The notes: generated by a model not told the origin, from the sequence alone. DNA of 64,000 bases from Paralithodes platypus (GCA_032716605.1 CM064530.1:9596161-9660160); one strand, 5' to 3'. Numbered from the stretch's first letter, positions 1 through 10,995 are shown. Numbers and translations are program-made.

Positions 1-25
1 AGTAATGTATTTCAAGTCTTAGATA

Positions 26-226
26 CAGGTCTCCCCCACTATCCGATTCCCTCGATTTACGATAGTATTATAGATATTTAGGTGTTTGCGTTTTGGCTGG
101 TCCGAGAATGCATCCCCATTTAGCCCAATAGTTTTAGGGTTATATCACAAAAATATTATATGTGATTTTTCTATTTAAGACCGGGTTTTCAAAAACGTAT
201 CCCAATCGTAAATCGAGGGAGACCTG
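26..226. mobile_element. TIR element (Tigger/pogo-like MITE), copy 1
   Basis: About 200 bp bounded by inverted ends that begin CAGGTCTCCC on both strands and are flanked by TA on each side. The inner part of each end contains the motif CTCGATTTACG. TA target duplication and CAG..CTG ends are typical of Tc1/mariner-superfamily non-autonomous elements. No coding capacity is seen. A second, interrupted copy follows at 250 and a truncated end lies at 1354-1402. Confidence 0.6.
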
Positions 227-249
227 TACATCCATACATGATAGACATA

Positions 250-959
250 CAGGTCTCCCTCACTATCCAATGTCCCGATTTACAATATTATTATAGGGTT
301 GTTGTTGTTGTTCCCCAAGCTGCCTGGCCGAACAGTCCCAAGGCCCCGAGCAAGGCCAAGGCCATAACCGAGCGCCCCCACAGAACCCTCCCTGCCGACC
401 ACAATAAAGCCTGGGTGACTGAAGCCACTCCATGGCGGGGAGCTGAGGAGGGTGCGGAAACGCCCGGGAATCCAAAGCCCCATCCAGGACCCTGTGCCCC
501 TCAGCAATTATGAAGAGAAAGTTGAGGGGCAAAGGAAAAATGTGACGCTTTGGCTTCCAATCTTGGTAGATTGGGAGGTCAATCCACGGAAAAGACGCCG
601 TCACTTGAGATCTAGAAAACATATAAGTAAAAGGAACAGTCAGAGTAAGCTATGGGTATGGCAGAGATCGCTCAGTTCTCACTCTGATAGACCAGCCCAT
701 CACCACATGACTAGAACCCAATCCTCTCAGCATCAGCTAGGAAAGGCCCTAGAAAGCCGCCTATGGCGGGGGATAGCTCCCCTATTTCAACCCCTTTCGT
801 GGTTGGGCACCCGCCCAAGGTGTTTGTATTTGGGTTTTGGCTGGTCCCAGAATGCATCCCCATTACCTCATTAAATTTAGGGTTTGCAATGTGATTTTTC
901 TATGTAAGATCAGGTTTTCAGGAACGTAACCCAATCATAAATCAGGGGAGATCTATCTG
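250..959. mobile_element. TIR element copy 2, split by a SINE
   Basis: The left end (CAGGTCTCCCTC) and the right part (AATGCATCCCCATT through AATCATAAATC) match copy 1 at 26-226, but about 520 bp of SINE sequence (297-820) sits between them. The right terminus is degenerate. The SINE is therefore younger than this element. Confidence 0.55.
297..820 (-). mobile_element. SINE-like element with (AAC)n tail, copy 1
   Basis: On the minus strand this copy runs to a tail of AAC repeats (GTT repeats at 298-311 on plus), preceded by GGCCAGGCAGCTTGGGGAAC. The same roughly 520-bp unit recurs at 51250-51775 (plus), 36178-36677 (minus) and, truncated, at 36678-36893 (plus). Its last 40 bp match the 3' end of the LINE at 47465-48406, which suggests mobilisation by that LINE. 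No RNA polymerase III boxes were identified with confidence. Confidence 0.6.
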
Positions 960-1403
960 TACATAGAGCTACACTCGTAAACCTTTGTCACTCAGAGGTG
1001 GTACAGTACTCTTGGTATCGCAATAAAAGAAGGGAATCCTCAATTGCAATACAGCATTTATCTGGGCACTCTTGACTCCAACATACATACTGTACAGTTG
1101 CCCACATAATTTCTGTTCCTCAAAGTGATCTTAGACATAGAAATATTATGCACAGATTGAATTACGAGTGTAGTCTCTTATGCAGTGGTTATCTTATCTG
1201 ATTAGTCAATTGATAATTAAAAGAAATCACACTCGTAATTCATTCATACATAAGATCACGTCGAGGAACAGAACTTATGTGGGCAACTGTACATACAATA
1301 ACATTGTGATGGCTCAGACAGGGTTGCCATTCAGCAGTTGGAATGTAGTACAGTACAGGTCTCCCTCGATATACGATTGGGTTACGTTCCTGAAAACCCT
1401 ATT

Positions 1404-1638
1404 ATAATGTAAAACTTGCAAAATAAACAAACCAAAACTGGGACGATACAAGATAAATGCAAAAGAACTAATCAAAATCGCTATGTGGAAACAACGCTTA
1501 ATAAAATAAAATTTTGAAATAAAAGAACACAATCCATCACATAGGGTGTACACAACTACATGAGCAAGTCAATTTATTTCCGAAGCAAACTGATCGCACA
1601 TATAACAATGCACCATAGTCATGTTCAAAGAATTAGGC
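1404..1638 (+). repeat. Interspersed repeat R, copy 1
   Basis: A roughly 235-bp AT-rich unit starting AATGTAAAACTTGCAAAATA and containing the strongly conserved core ATCGCTATGTGGAAACAACG. Related copies are at 11343-11470, 19218-19392, 29209-29275 and 48788-49246 (plus) and at 42300-42396 (minus). No long ORF and no clear terminal repeats are visible, so the class is unknown. Confidence 0.6.
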
Positions 1639-2193
1639 AATTTGGGAAGTCCGGGACGTTCTGGTAAATTTTACTAAATTCTGTATGAATAAAGAAACTA
1701 CAATTTATATCAAATTTTATATCAAGCTAAATTTGCAATTAGACAAGATATCAACAAAAGTACAAAAAACATATATCACTCACTAACGATAGTGCTATCG
1801 GGTAGGTATCGGTACCTGTAAGCATAGCATGCTTCAAGTGACCCCTAACAATTACTACCCTACTAATAACCTACATTTATTGTACAAATAAACTAAGGAA
1901 ATCGCAAAAGCAAGCAATTGATCCTATCGACAATGAATAGATACAATATAATAAATATAAATATTTGAAAATATGAAGGCACAATAGATTTAAACAAGAG
2001 TACTCTTTTAATAAGAACAAGTAATTATATAAATTACTGTAATAATAACAATAGAAAAAGATAAACAATTAATCCATACAGACAAAAAGTAAGCAGAGGT
2101 TATAATAGAAACTTCAAGTTAATAATGTTTGATTCAAATTATTGATATAAAATTTTAAAATACAGTCACAATAATTGACCTTAAAAAGATTAA

Positions 2194-3316
2194 TGATGAT
2201 GATGATAAAGATTTTATTCTAGCCTACTGAGCCAGAGGCAACTTATAAGGCTAGGAGACCAAGTATGGGAAGCAGAGATGCATGGGTAGGTCAGTTATAA
2301 GTCATGGAATACATGTATGGCTTGAAGATAGGAACGGAGCGGTGCAAAGGTAAAGGTAGGGGAGTCACAAAGCAATTCGGGAAGGGAACTGTTCTGGAGA
2401 TAATGCAAACGTTCATACCTAAAGTTACGGCATTCGCACAATATATGGGGAATTGTAAGAACTGTATGACATTGCTGGCAATAGGGAGGTGGAGATCTAG
2501 GTAGAGACATTAGGTAACCATGTGTTAGCCTAGTATGTCCAAGACGAAGCCTGGTAAGCACAACCTGGTCAATACGAGCAGAAGAGGGAGGAGTCGTCCA
2601 GGGAAATACGTCGTCTTTGAAAGAACGGAGATATACGTATAGTGTTAGGGAGACTCTTCCACTCCATACACCACTTATCACAGACTTTGGACTTAAGTAC
2701 CGGAAAGACGTCAGGTAGGCGCATGAGAGAGACGCTAGGAGTGCCCTGCCTAGCTCTCTTGGCCAGAGTATCCGCTCTTTCGTTCCCACTAAGACCGACG
2801 TGGGCAGGGACCCAGCAGAACGTGATGGTACGGCCCAGAAGCAGGACATGAAGCAAGCTGGCAATGTGCCTAACAAGGGGGTGACGTGGTGCATAGCATT
2901 GTACAAGGCACTTAAGGAGTCACTGCATAATTATGACAATGTGAGGAACGTTGCACGGGAGATCACCTATCAAGCCCAATGCACCCTGTATAGCTAATAA
3001 TTCAGCGGTGAACACCGAGGAAAACGGATGGAGCGTGCTCTGATGTGATCCATATTCAGACACTGCTGCACAACCCACTAAGCCATCTTCCTTGGAACCA
3101 TCGGTGTAAATGAAAACAGCCGGACAGTGACAGAGCAGGTGGTTCAGGGCCAGAGTGCGCAAAACAAACGCATCAGTGGATTTGCCGGACAAAGTCAGGT
3201 GAAAGCAAAAGGCGGGACGTCGAATGCACCACGGCGCACTCAGGCACAGAAGCCCGAGGGAATGGTACGCTGTGAGTGGAAAATAGGTTCATGGCTACAA
3301 GGGGAAATGATGGTGA
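2194..3316 (-). mobile_element. 5'-truncated non-LTR retrotransposon, RNase H end
   Basis: Minus-strand frames 3192-2920 and 2906-2295 give RNase H-like motifs: FIYTDGSKE, FTAELLAIQGAL, and FCWVPAHVGLSGNERAD. A zinc-knuckle-like tail CQQCHTVLTIPHILCEC follows. The element ends in (ATC)n on the minus strand, as in I/Jockey-group elements. It is flanked by a perfect 13-bp duplication, TTAAAAAGATTAA, at 2181-2193 and 3317-3329, and interrupts the Penelope-like element. Frameshifts between the two parts show decay. Confidence 0.8.
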
Positions 3317-3394
3317 TTAAAAAGATTAAATTTATGCAACAATTTACTTGTAACAAAATCTCTGTCTACTAAGAGTCTGTATAGTAACCTAGCT

Positions 3395-4630
3395 CTATCC
3401 CAAAAGTCTTCTACTCTGGTACATTTTACAAAATCTTATTAGCTGGGAATAAAAACAATTATAAGTTATATTACTATCGATATTACTATTAGGGAAAGGA
3501 ATTTTTATTACGTTAAAATTAAAATCATCAACTTTGTGGTATATTTTAAGTGTGCACTGTTCATTAACAATCTGTATATTTATATCAAGAACATTTTCAA
3601 CTTTATCATTTACGTTACAATGTGTGAGGGGGATGGAATTTGGATAAATTTGTTTAGCGACTTGATTAAAATTTAACATATTACAAACAAGAATATCATC
3701 AATATATCTACTATTATTACTTAACAATTTAGCAAGTGCTAATTTTTCTGGGATGTTATTTTTCTTGCTACTGTCAACTAAGTTTTTCATGAATTTAAAT
3801 TTTAAAGCAAGCAAGAATAAGTCTGCAATTAAAGGGCTAGCATTTCCACCCATAGGAATTCCTAATATTTGTTTGAAAATGTAAGGCCCGAATCTAACAT
3901 AAGTATTGAAAAGGAGGAATTTAAGGGCATCTTTAAGTTTAGTTCTATCAAAATATACTGAACTAGTGGGATCAAAGCTAAGTGACGCATTATTAAAATA
4001 TGAATTAACATTTATGTAACGATTATGACTACTTTCAAATCTGTCAAAATGCAAATCTATAATAAAGCAAAGTTCTGAAAATACTAAATCTAAAGGCAAA
4101 TTGGTATACAAAGTTGAAAAGTCGAAGCTATGTACTGAGCTAACTTTCCGAATGGTATTAAGTTTATCAATAACTTCAACTGAATTGTCAACACTCCAAT
4201 AATAGTTAATGCCAGTTCTATTCTTGATGGTATCACAATATCGTTTATGAGTACTTTTAATGTATTTTAAGCAATGTACGACTTGTTTTGACAAAGTTTT
4301 AGTGGTAGCAAATTTTGCTCCGGCAATAAAGCGATATTTTTAAGGTCTTTTATGAAATTTGGGTAACATGTATAGTTTAGCAATGCATTTATTCTTATCA
4401 GAAAGTGTAATATCAAAGATTATATTTTTATTAGTATGTTCATTAATTAAATTATCAACAATTAAATTTTCCTGAATTTCATAAACAGAATTACCGCAAA
4501 TATTTTTATGAAATTTATTACCTTTGATGCCTAGTTTATTTTTCATGTTTTCTAGATAAAATTTCTTACATATGAAGCTATAGTTATTGCTGGCTTTATC
4601 TACTGTAGTGATTACAAAATGTTTATGCAA
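3395..4630 (-). pseudogene. Penelope-like reverse transcriptase, interrupted
   Basis: The reading frame 4630 to 3395 encodes a reverse transcriptase of the Penelope-like type. Visible motifs are VITTVDKASNN, LPKFHKRP, the A-type block FDFSTLYTNLP, GIPMGGNASPLIADLFL and the catalytic box RYIDDIL. A single in-frame TAA follows PKFHKRP near 4337, after which the same frame resumes (KYRFIAGAKFATTKT). An N-terminal segment in another frame (about 4950-4660, TGDVEIVKQFANDKLAEQ) and a C-terminal continuation (DRARLLYRLLVDRDF, about 3395-3330) are separated by frameshifts. In intact elements this enzyme copies the element's RNA at chromosomal nicks; here it cannot be functional. Family placement rests on the YIDD and IPMG motifs. 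Confidence 0.8.
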
Positions 4631-4999
4631 ATTTATTAAATCAATTTTAATTAAGCTTATTATAATTATAGTTTACAAAATCACAAAGATTAAAAAAAAA
4701 AATTTAAGGAGAAAATTTTATTTCTAATTAATTTAATCAATAATTTTGACCATGTTTCTAGCTCCCTTGCATCGCAGAGCTTAGTTTTTAACAATTTCTC
4801 TTTTAATCTATTAACTGAAAAAACAATATCTTTTAAAATGTTGTCAAATGTTACTTTATCATTCCCTATTCTATATTTAAAACCTTTTTGACATTGCTCC
4901 GCTAATTTGTCGTTTGCAAATTGTTTAACTATTTCTACATCACCTGTTAAGGGTACAATTATATATGGTTATATATATATAGATACAGTATATATATAT

Positions 5000-5380
5000 T
5001 TTTTTTGTATGTGAATGAGGGAGACAAAAGGCATAACTGCCTGCAGCGAGTGCCTCCCCCAGATTTCAAAGAGTGACAGGGCTGAAATCAAGGGACGTTC
5101 GAGCTAAAATGCCTGGACACACGGAGTTTGAAGCAATTTAAGTCATAGGAAGAGGGAAAGACTGATTCTGGGAGAGCGTTCCAGAGCTCAGCAGTTGAAT
5201 AAAAGAAAGTGAGAATAGCATTTCACTCTTGGGTTGGAGAGTTGCACAGAGTAGGGGTGGGATGGTGTTGCAAGGCGGGTACTACGTACCCTACGTAGAG
5301 GAGGTGGTATACACTGGGAAAGCTCCGAGGAACACTGATTATTGTAGTAGCGATAGAATAGAATATATACTGTATGTATG
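5000..5380 (-). mobile_element. LINE-X 3' fragment
   Basis: The minus strand encodes FYRYYNNQCSSELSQ, CIPPPLRRVRSTRLAT and SVQLSNPRVK, the C-terminal end of a non-LTR polymerase family that also occurs at 6265-7015 (minus) and 11610-12140 (plus). It starts immediately downstream of the stop codon of the minus-strand gene exon at 5387. It may therefore have inserted in, or supply, the 3' UTR of that gene. Confidence 0.65.
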
Positions 5381-5386
5381 ATAACT

Positions 5387-5862
5387 TCATAATGCCCCAC
5401 AGGACTGGTCAATAAGGTCAATAATATGAGAGAGGTGAAGGTACAACATAGGGTACTGGTCTGAAGTATGAGGTAAACATTCCTCCCACACCACTGATCT
5501 CCAATATAGAAGATTCCACTGCAGCATCAGGTGATCCCGGTGGTAGTGCCCCCGGACATCTGTAGGAGCTGAAGAGGGTGGGTTCTTGGTTGTAAATGAA
5601 GGGGTGTTATTTGACATATGTACAATGCCTTGACTTTGTGGCGGCATGAGGGATTTCAAGGCAGCGTCAATGGTTTGCTCAGTGCTTTGTGTCTGTTGGT
5701 CTGCGGAGTGGGGAGTAGCAAGTTCCATCCACAAGGAAGGCGGGGAGGGTGAGTTAGGGTGTGGGTATAGTGCTGTCAGGGCCACTTCAATGGATGACCT
5801 CAGACTTGGGGGTGATACAGATGGACCATCTCCTGTTTCCGCTCTCTGTGACAAAGTATCAT
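5387..5862 (-). CDS. Unidentified minus-strand gene, exon 6 (terminal)
   Basis: The acceptor is a good polypyrimidine tract ending CTTCCCACAG. The exon begins with two bases (AT) that complete the codon left by exon 5, giving DDTLSQRAETG. It encodes about 158 residues: a Ser/Pro-rich linker, then a C-terminal stretch rich in Trp, Leu and His (LMLQWNLLYWRSVVWEECLP and YLHLSHIIDLIDQ). It ends at TGA (5389-5387) just before a retroelement fragment. With the other five exons the total is 3354 nt, a whole number of codons, which supports the model. A donor inside CAGTCCTGTGGGG is an alternative, in which case the gene would continue. Function unknown. Confidence 0.6.
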
Positions 5863-6068
5863 CTGTGGGAAGTACAGTACAGTATTAATTTTTGTATACT
5901 GTACTATTAATATAAAATTTAACACCCTTTTAGCATCAAAACCTGGCTTGGGATTATATGGTACATGTTATATTATCTTGAGACAATTAAATATCCTCAT
6001 TCACTTGACACAATGTTAGGTACACAACTACACTACTGTTAATACAAATATACATACATATGGTTCAA

Positions 6069-6190
6069 CTGTCTTCGTATGGATAAATGCACTGAATTTC
6101 GGTGTGAGCATCCTAGGTTCGAATCCCTGGACTGCCACATATATTTGTTGATTTCATTAATTGAGTTTAGGAGTAAAGTCGGTTGGTGGA
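6069..6190 (+). mobile_element. tRNA-derived SINE fragment
   Basis: Contains a B-box-like GGTTCGAATCC followed by CTGGACTGCCACA and a tail (GATTTCATTAATTGAGTTTA). The same composite occurs on the minus strand at 14640-14790. The tRNA-like part does not fold into a full cloverleaf with paired acceptor ends, and the tail is shared, so a SINE is likelier than a tRNA gene. Confidence 0.5.
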
Positions 6191-6264
6191 GGTAACATAA
6201 TAAATAACAAAAATCAGCACCTAGTCAGTTTCGACATAATTGCAGACATAAATGTAAATTAAAT

Positions 6265-7015
6265 CCTCACATGGGCAATTTCTCACTGACTGAGAAAATT
6301 TGCCAATTCTTGGGTTGGAGAGCTGGACAAAATAGGAGTGAGACTGTTGCAAGGCAGGTGCTTCGCACTCGCTGCAAGGGAGGGGGTATGCACTGAGAGA
6401 GCTCTGAAGAACACTGATTGTTGTAATAGCGATAGAAGAGTGAGAGATGCAACATTGTGGCATGCAGAAAGAAATTGTAGAGAACTAGTAAGAGGAAGTG
6501 AGTTGATGAGGCGAAATACTGTACCTTTGATTCTACTTTTTCGAGAAGCGCGGTATGGGTGGAACCTCCCCACACATGCGAACAATACTCAATACAAGGG
6601 CACACTGTGCCCAATACAAGGGCACACTGTGCCCCAATACAGAGCAAGAAGCTGTGCGAGGGTGAAGAACCCAAGGAGACGGTTGAGCACACTTAACTTT
6701 TGGGAAGCTGTTTTAGCAAGTGGTAATATGACCCTTCCAATAAAGGTCGGATGAAAAAGATACACCTAGAATATTGAGAGAAGATGAAGAGTTGATTTGT
6801 GCATTGTTAAAGAATAATTGATAGTCTTGTGGAAGATTGTGATAAAGAGATAGAGGGAGGAATTGGGTCTTAGAGGCATTGAAAGTAACAAGATTTTTTC
6901 TGCCCCGATCATAAAAAATTGATAGATGAGAAGATAGGCGTTCTATTGCCTGGTCAACAGTTATGTGGAACCCCCCTAGCTCCAGTGCCACCTTCCCACC
7001 TCTAGGGTCCATGTG
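6265..7015 (-). mobile_element. LINE-X polymerase C-terminal remnant
   Basis: Minus-strand frames give, in order, FNASKTQFLPLSL, LNILGVSFSSDLYWKGHI, ALVLGTVCPCIEYCSHVWGG, LLEKVESKV and FRLINSLPLTSSLQFL. This is the usual order of the region after the polymerase domain in Jockey/CR1-like LINEs. Several frame changes show that it is a dead fragment. It lies in the intron between exons 5 and 6 of the minus-strand gene, or downstream if that model is wrong. Confidence 0.7.
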
Positions 7016-7157
7016 GTAGTGTTGGGATCATTAACCCATTCAGTACCGGTGACATCCTTTTCGTTATATTCTGGCAATATTAGACGGTTTTATTCAGCTT
7101 AGGAGGGATGTCTAACTGTTAAAAGATTACAGACTATCTCAATTAACCCTTTTACTA

Positions 7158-7285
7158 CAGTGTAAGCAAAAAAAGAGGAGCCGGCCGCCAGCAGCCTCCA
7201 GTCCATCTGCAGCTGTCAAAATGTTAGATAAAACAAACAGAGAAGGTTTATGTAGGTTTTATTACCTTTAATATATTAATATAAC

Positions 7286-7344
<59 letters not shown>

Positions 7345-7795
7345 TATAATATATATATAATATATTAATATTACATTTAATATACGCTATGAGTTTGTTG
7401 ATGGCTGCTTTCGAGCGGCCTGTACGTCGCATAATTTCGAGTGTAGACACTTTCTGTGGCCCAGGCTAGGATCCAGGCCTTCTCTCCTCACTTGCCAGTG
7501 GTTTTTTACCCATGATTAAGGTCTCAGGTGGTAACTACAGGGCAAAATATGGCGTAACACGGAAAACAAGGGGTGCTCAACTCGGGGCGCTCGACAGACA
7601 AGCGATCCTCCCACTTCCGTGTCTAGAGGGTAACTGAGGCCTGGTGTGGTGGAGGTGGCAGTCTGGGGTTGGCTGAGTTGCCAGATGCCACCAAAATAAT
7701 AATTGGCCACTACGTATGGTAAAATTACATCTTTAGAGGAACCGCTTTACCCACTCTATTAGAGGTGCGCGGCTCCTCTTTTTTTGCTTACACTG
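7158..7795. mobile_element. Tc1/mariner-type element with 26-bp TIRs, nested
   Basis: Both ends read CAGTGTAAGCAAAAAAAGAG and continue GAGCCG when read inwards, a 26-bp perfect inverted repeat flanked by TA (7156-7157 and 7796-7797). The interior holds a (TA)n run at 7290-7375 and no ORF. It interrupts the family M MITE; comparison with 43205-43416 shows the uninterrupted sequence. Confidence 0.75.
7285..7380. repeat. (TA)n microsatellite
   Basis: Almost pure TA dinucleotides inside the 7158-7795 element. Similar runs occur at 10664-10755, 42885-42972 and 46225-46300. Confidence 0.9.
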
Positions 7796-8019
7796 TACCT
7801 AAACTTCTTAAACTTCACAAAATCATTTAAATATAGCTAGAATAAACCTAAAAAGACGTCGCCAGTACAGAACGGGTTAGCTGCTCCCCAAAAACAGGTC
7901 TGTAGGCTATAGCCTTACTGACGCCATGGCATACAGAGAACATTGTAATGGGTTTCTGGTATAGTGTTAATAGGAGCAATTGTTTCTGAGAGGGTAGCTG
8001 GGTTGTTCTGTGTTTGTAA

Positions 8020-8230
8020 AGCTGGTATCACACGAGAGCTTTTTCCCTCAACATTTATCCTCAACACTGGTCTGGCAGCTTATGAGGTTTACATTTATAA
8101 TATTTCTGTCATCTAAATTCATCTACCATCAATCTAGTTCCCGATACCAGTGCAAAATATTCCATAAATGTTGCCAGAAAATTTTTGACCATCGAATGTT
8201 GACTATAAAAGCGCTCGTGTGATACCGGCT
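8020..8230. mobile_element. PIF/Harbinger-like MITE
   Basis: 211 bp with inverted ends: AGCTGGTATCACACGAG on the left and the reverse complement of CTCGTGTGATACCGGCT on the right. TAA flanks both sides (8017-8019 and 8231-8233). A 3-bp TAA/TTA duplication fits the PIF/Harbinger superfamily. No coding capacity. Confidence 0.65.
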
Positions 8231-8555
8231 TAAGTCACAACAAAACAAGAGAGGCCAAGCAGGTGCAACAGTTCAGAAGTTCTAGCAAAACCTTATTACA
8301 TGCCAAAAGCTCCCTCAGATGTATTTCTCTGTTCAACTTACATTTGGAAACCCATTAACGCCATCAGACAGTACACTAGGACCATACGGCTGGGAGAGTG
8401 TAGATAGCAGAGAAAGGGTGTTGTAGAGAGAGGAAGCTGTTGGAATGGCTTTGGTTTGTGTGTTAATAGTCTGTATACGGCGTCGAGGTGTCCCCCGACT
8501 GGGTGCGAACATGATATACATGCTAGGACGTACAGTACTACCACACCCACTAAAT

Positions 8556-8629
8556 GTCCGCCTGGGATCGAACCCAGGTCAAGCAAATTCACAGGAGAGC
8601 GTACTCTCCACTCGACTGCCGCGGCTCAG
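8556..8629 (-). repeat. tRNA-like sequence (SINE head)
   Basis: The minus strand contains a strong T-arm-like stem (CCTGG GTTCGAT CCCAGG) and an A-box-like start (GCAGTCGAGTGGAG), but the acceptor ends do not pair. Likely a tRNA-derived SINE fragment and not a functional tRNA. Confidence 0.4.
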
Positions 8630-8723
8630 ATTGTTGCCTACAAACTCGGTAGACATGTATTAAAAAATATATTCATTTTATGTCAAAGTATAGTACTAGA
8701 GTGTGATACTACAGCATATTTAC

Positions 8724-8831
8724 CATAAATGATGTGTCCAGCTTGAATGACCATGGAGATCATAATCCGTCCCAGACAACAGGCCACTTCACCAAAGGCT
8801 GCATTGTTCTCACCACCCACCATCATAGTTC
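8724..8831 (-). CDS. Unidentified minus-strand gene, exon 5
   Basis: 108 nt with acceptor TTAACACAG and donor ATTTATG/GTAAAT. In the frame imposed by exon 4 (one base carried over) it reads GTMMVGGENNAAFGEVACC followed by LGRIMISMVIQAGHIIY and passes one base to exon 6. The other two frames contain stops. The peptide looks helical and hydrophobic, like one HEAT/ARM-type helix pair, but no family is recognised. Symmetrical phase 1-1. Confidence 0.65.
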
Positions 8832-8980
8832 CTGTGTTAATATAATTTCATATAGTACATCACTATTTTATCTATACAGTACTGTATTTATATAATTCAA
8901 TTTGATATTTTATAAGTTCATATGATAGAACAGAGGATCTATAGTAGTTTACTATATTGAAACTATGGTATTTCTATTGC

Positions 8981-9597
8981 TTAACCTAAGAAGTGTGCAT
9001 GGGGGTAATTAGAAACGTCCCCCTGTGCTGACGTATTTGAGCTGTTTCCATCACTAAAATATTAATTTTACCATAAATAGCATTAATACTTATCCATACG
9101 CGCCTATTATGGGTTGATTATAAAGGTATTAACCTGAAACAACAATAAAACAAGTGTTTGGATGGTCAAAATCGGAGATATAGGCCGCGAGTTGTATAAT
9201 GTATGGGTGAGGCAAGCTGCTTTCCCGCCAATTTCCCCCAAGGCCACTGAGACACAGTCGATCGATATTCTCTCTCTCTCTCTTGCACTCGCTTGCTAAC
9301 ACTGATGACAATGCCCTGCTTGCAACTCGCTAATGTTAGCACGAAAATATACCTCAGAATAAGGGAATAACAGGGAAAATAGGTGATAACTGAAGGAGGG
9401 GAGGAAAGTGGGGAGGTAGAGGAGTGATATTTTGCATGGCCCAGGGCGCCCCCCCCCCCAAAAAAAAAATAAATAAACAAAAATACAAAATAAAATCGAT
9501 GTTTAAAGTTGATTTTTTTTTCTCTGACTCTTAAGAGTCTTCCCGCAGTCCGCCGGGGGAACTCTTAAGAGTCTTCCCGCAGTTCCCGGGTTAATAA
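8981..9597. mobile_element. TTAA-flanked repeat W, copy 1
   Basis: A 600-bp unit beginning after TTAA with GTGTGCATGGGGGTAAT and ending GCAGTTCCCGGG before TTAA. The right part carries two copies of ACTCTTAAGAGTCTTCCCGC. A direct copy is present at 20930-21618, where the left end preserves the matching inverted end CTGGAAGACTCTTAAGAG. The TTAA flanks and CCC..GGG ends suggest a piggyBac-type MITE. Confidence 0.55.
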
Positions 9598-9599
9598 TA

Positions 9600-10663
9600 C
9601 TAATTCGTATTTAACCTATATTTATCTCGAGACCGTAAACCCTCTCAATTTCGGACCCTTCTAAGTCGGAATCCCGTATTTCTTGGCCTGGCATACTATA
9701 CTATACTATACTCAACTAAAAATATATATATACTGATTATTTATTATACAATAATGTTTGTATATACAGTAAATAAGGAAGATATGATGATGATGCAGGT
9801 TTTTAATGCCGTGCACTCCCTTGATTGACAGGGCTAGGGCATTCCCTTGTTACAGGGACTTTACGGGACATTTGCCACGAATTGCTAGACCCGAGTGTCC
9901 AAACTGTTGATGTCAACCAATGGTATGGAGTGGGGTCAAACAGCTGACCCTTCAATCAGCAGTCAGAAGCGCTACTGACCATGCCAAGGCCCGCGGAAAA
10001 AAAAATACAATCTAATAATTAATATAGGCAATAAGATTACCGTATAACCTCTGACAATGGTCAAGGTCATTCTTTCCACTTTCCACGCACCATAATTTAA
10101 CAGGAACTCCTCACCAATGACGTCGTGCCAATATTCAAATTTGGCGCTCTGTCTGCTTAGGGAGCCCTCTATGAGCAGCTTTCCCCGCTCCACAAAAACT
10201 ACTAAATAGCATCTTAGGTGGCACATGAGTAACCTAAGGAACGTCATGAATCGGATGCCACTTAGAAAAATATAAGAAATTAAGAAGAAATGTACTCTCG
10301 ATATCATGCTGAGTTGCGCATGCCATTCCTCACTTATCAACTGTCTCAAGGCCCCCGCTTCCCTTGGCTCGAAACATCCTTCTTCAGCGAGTGGCCCCAG
10401 AGCATCAACACCTTTGCCCCTTGGTGTCCACTGTCTAGTTCCCGCTGGCTTCATGATCCTTCACAGTGAGTCATTATTACATAATGGAATTTGCTTAGCC
10501 GTGCTAGGATGTATTTCAGAGCAGTTAGACACCAATTTTAGCTTGTTGCACTGTGACCGCTCCTAAATTAAAGGATGTCCTGGTGAACCCATGTGGTGAT
10601 AATAAGTGGATCATCTGCCTTGTAATGTGTTATTATTATTTCTTAGCTAGCTTTGCTGAATTG
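9600..10663. other. Intronic stretch without recognised features
   Basis: AT-rich intronic sequence of the minus-strand gene. A segment at 9800-9990 resembles SINE sequence (it ends in a tRNA-like GCGCTACTGACCATGCC). ORFs here have no recognisable motif. Confidence 0.4.
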
Positions 10664-10664
10664 G

Positions 10665-10728
<64 letters not shown>

Positions 10729-10755
10729 TGTATATATATATATATATATATATAT
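10664..10755. repeat. (TA)n microsatellite
   Basis: Long TA run with one ACTG interruption, abutting a LINE fragment. Translations of it as Tyr-Ile repeats are artefacts. Confidence 0.95.
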
Positions 10756-10865
10756 TAGACGGCTTCAACCAAACTTGCCTACCCTCCCAAACAATAATGG
10801 CAGCCACAGACATCATCAAGGCCTTCAACACTGTATCACGACATACACTCATACAAAAAAGGGGC
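10756..10865 (+). mobile_element. LINE reverse-transcriptase scrap
   Basis: Encodes DGFNQTCLPSQTIMAATD then IIKAFNTVSRHTLIQ, a decayed form of the catalytic block usually reading DISKAFDTVPRHTLI. It looks like the same family as the scrap at 18258-18480, which ends just before this part of the polymerase, and possibly the LINE at 47465-48406. Confidence 0.6.
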
Positions 10866-10995
10866 AACACACGAGATAGAGCAGTAGCGGTCGACGTCCT
10901 ACTCGCGCCATGTGTTGAGCAAAAGAGGCAGTATCCAGTGGTTTAACAACTTACGGCAATGATGGGAAGTAGTACTGTATACAACTACAAATATG

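Larger units (their letters stand above)
1780..4960 (-). mobile_element. Penelope-like element, degenerate, with nested insertion
   Basis: On the minus strand, coding remains run from about 4950 to 3330. The 3' non-coding part continues at 2180-1780 after the 2194-3316 insertion. The 3' part matches a second truncated copy at 39005-39560 on plus, which shows what the uninterrupted sequence looks like. The coding part lacks a visible GIY-YIG endonuclease domain. The copy is dead, with at least one stop and two frameshifts. Confidence 0.75.
7033..7878. mobile_element. TTAA-flanked MITE (family M), split by a TIR element
   Basis: The left part (ACCCATTCAGTACCGGTGAC, with TTAA before it) and the right part (GTCGCCAGTACAGAACGGGT) are the two ends of a roughly 210-bp element. 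An intact relative is at 43205-43416. The CCC...GGG ends and TTAA flanks are piggyBac-type. The middle is occupied by the 7158-7795 element. Related copies are at 20845-20932, 37838-38052, 38474-38685 and 63740-63945. Confidence 0.6.

Noticed and set aside
10664..10946. Tyr/Ile-repeat proteins in TA runs (also at 42700-43176 and 46178-46372)
   Set aside because: Translation of (TA)n microsatellites; no coding signal.
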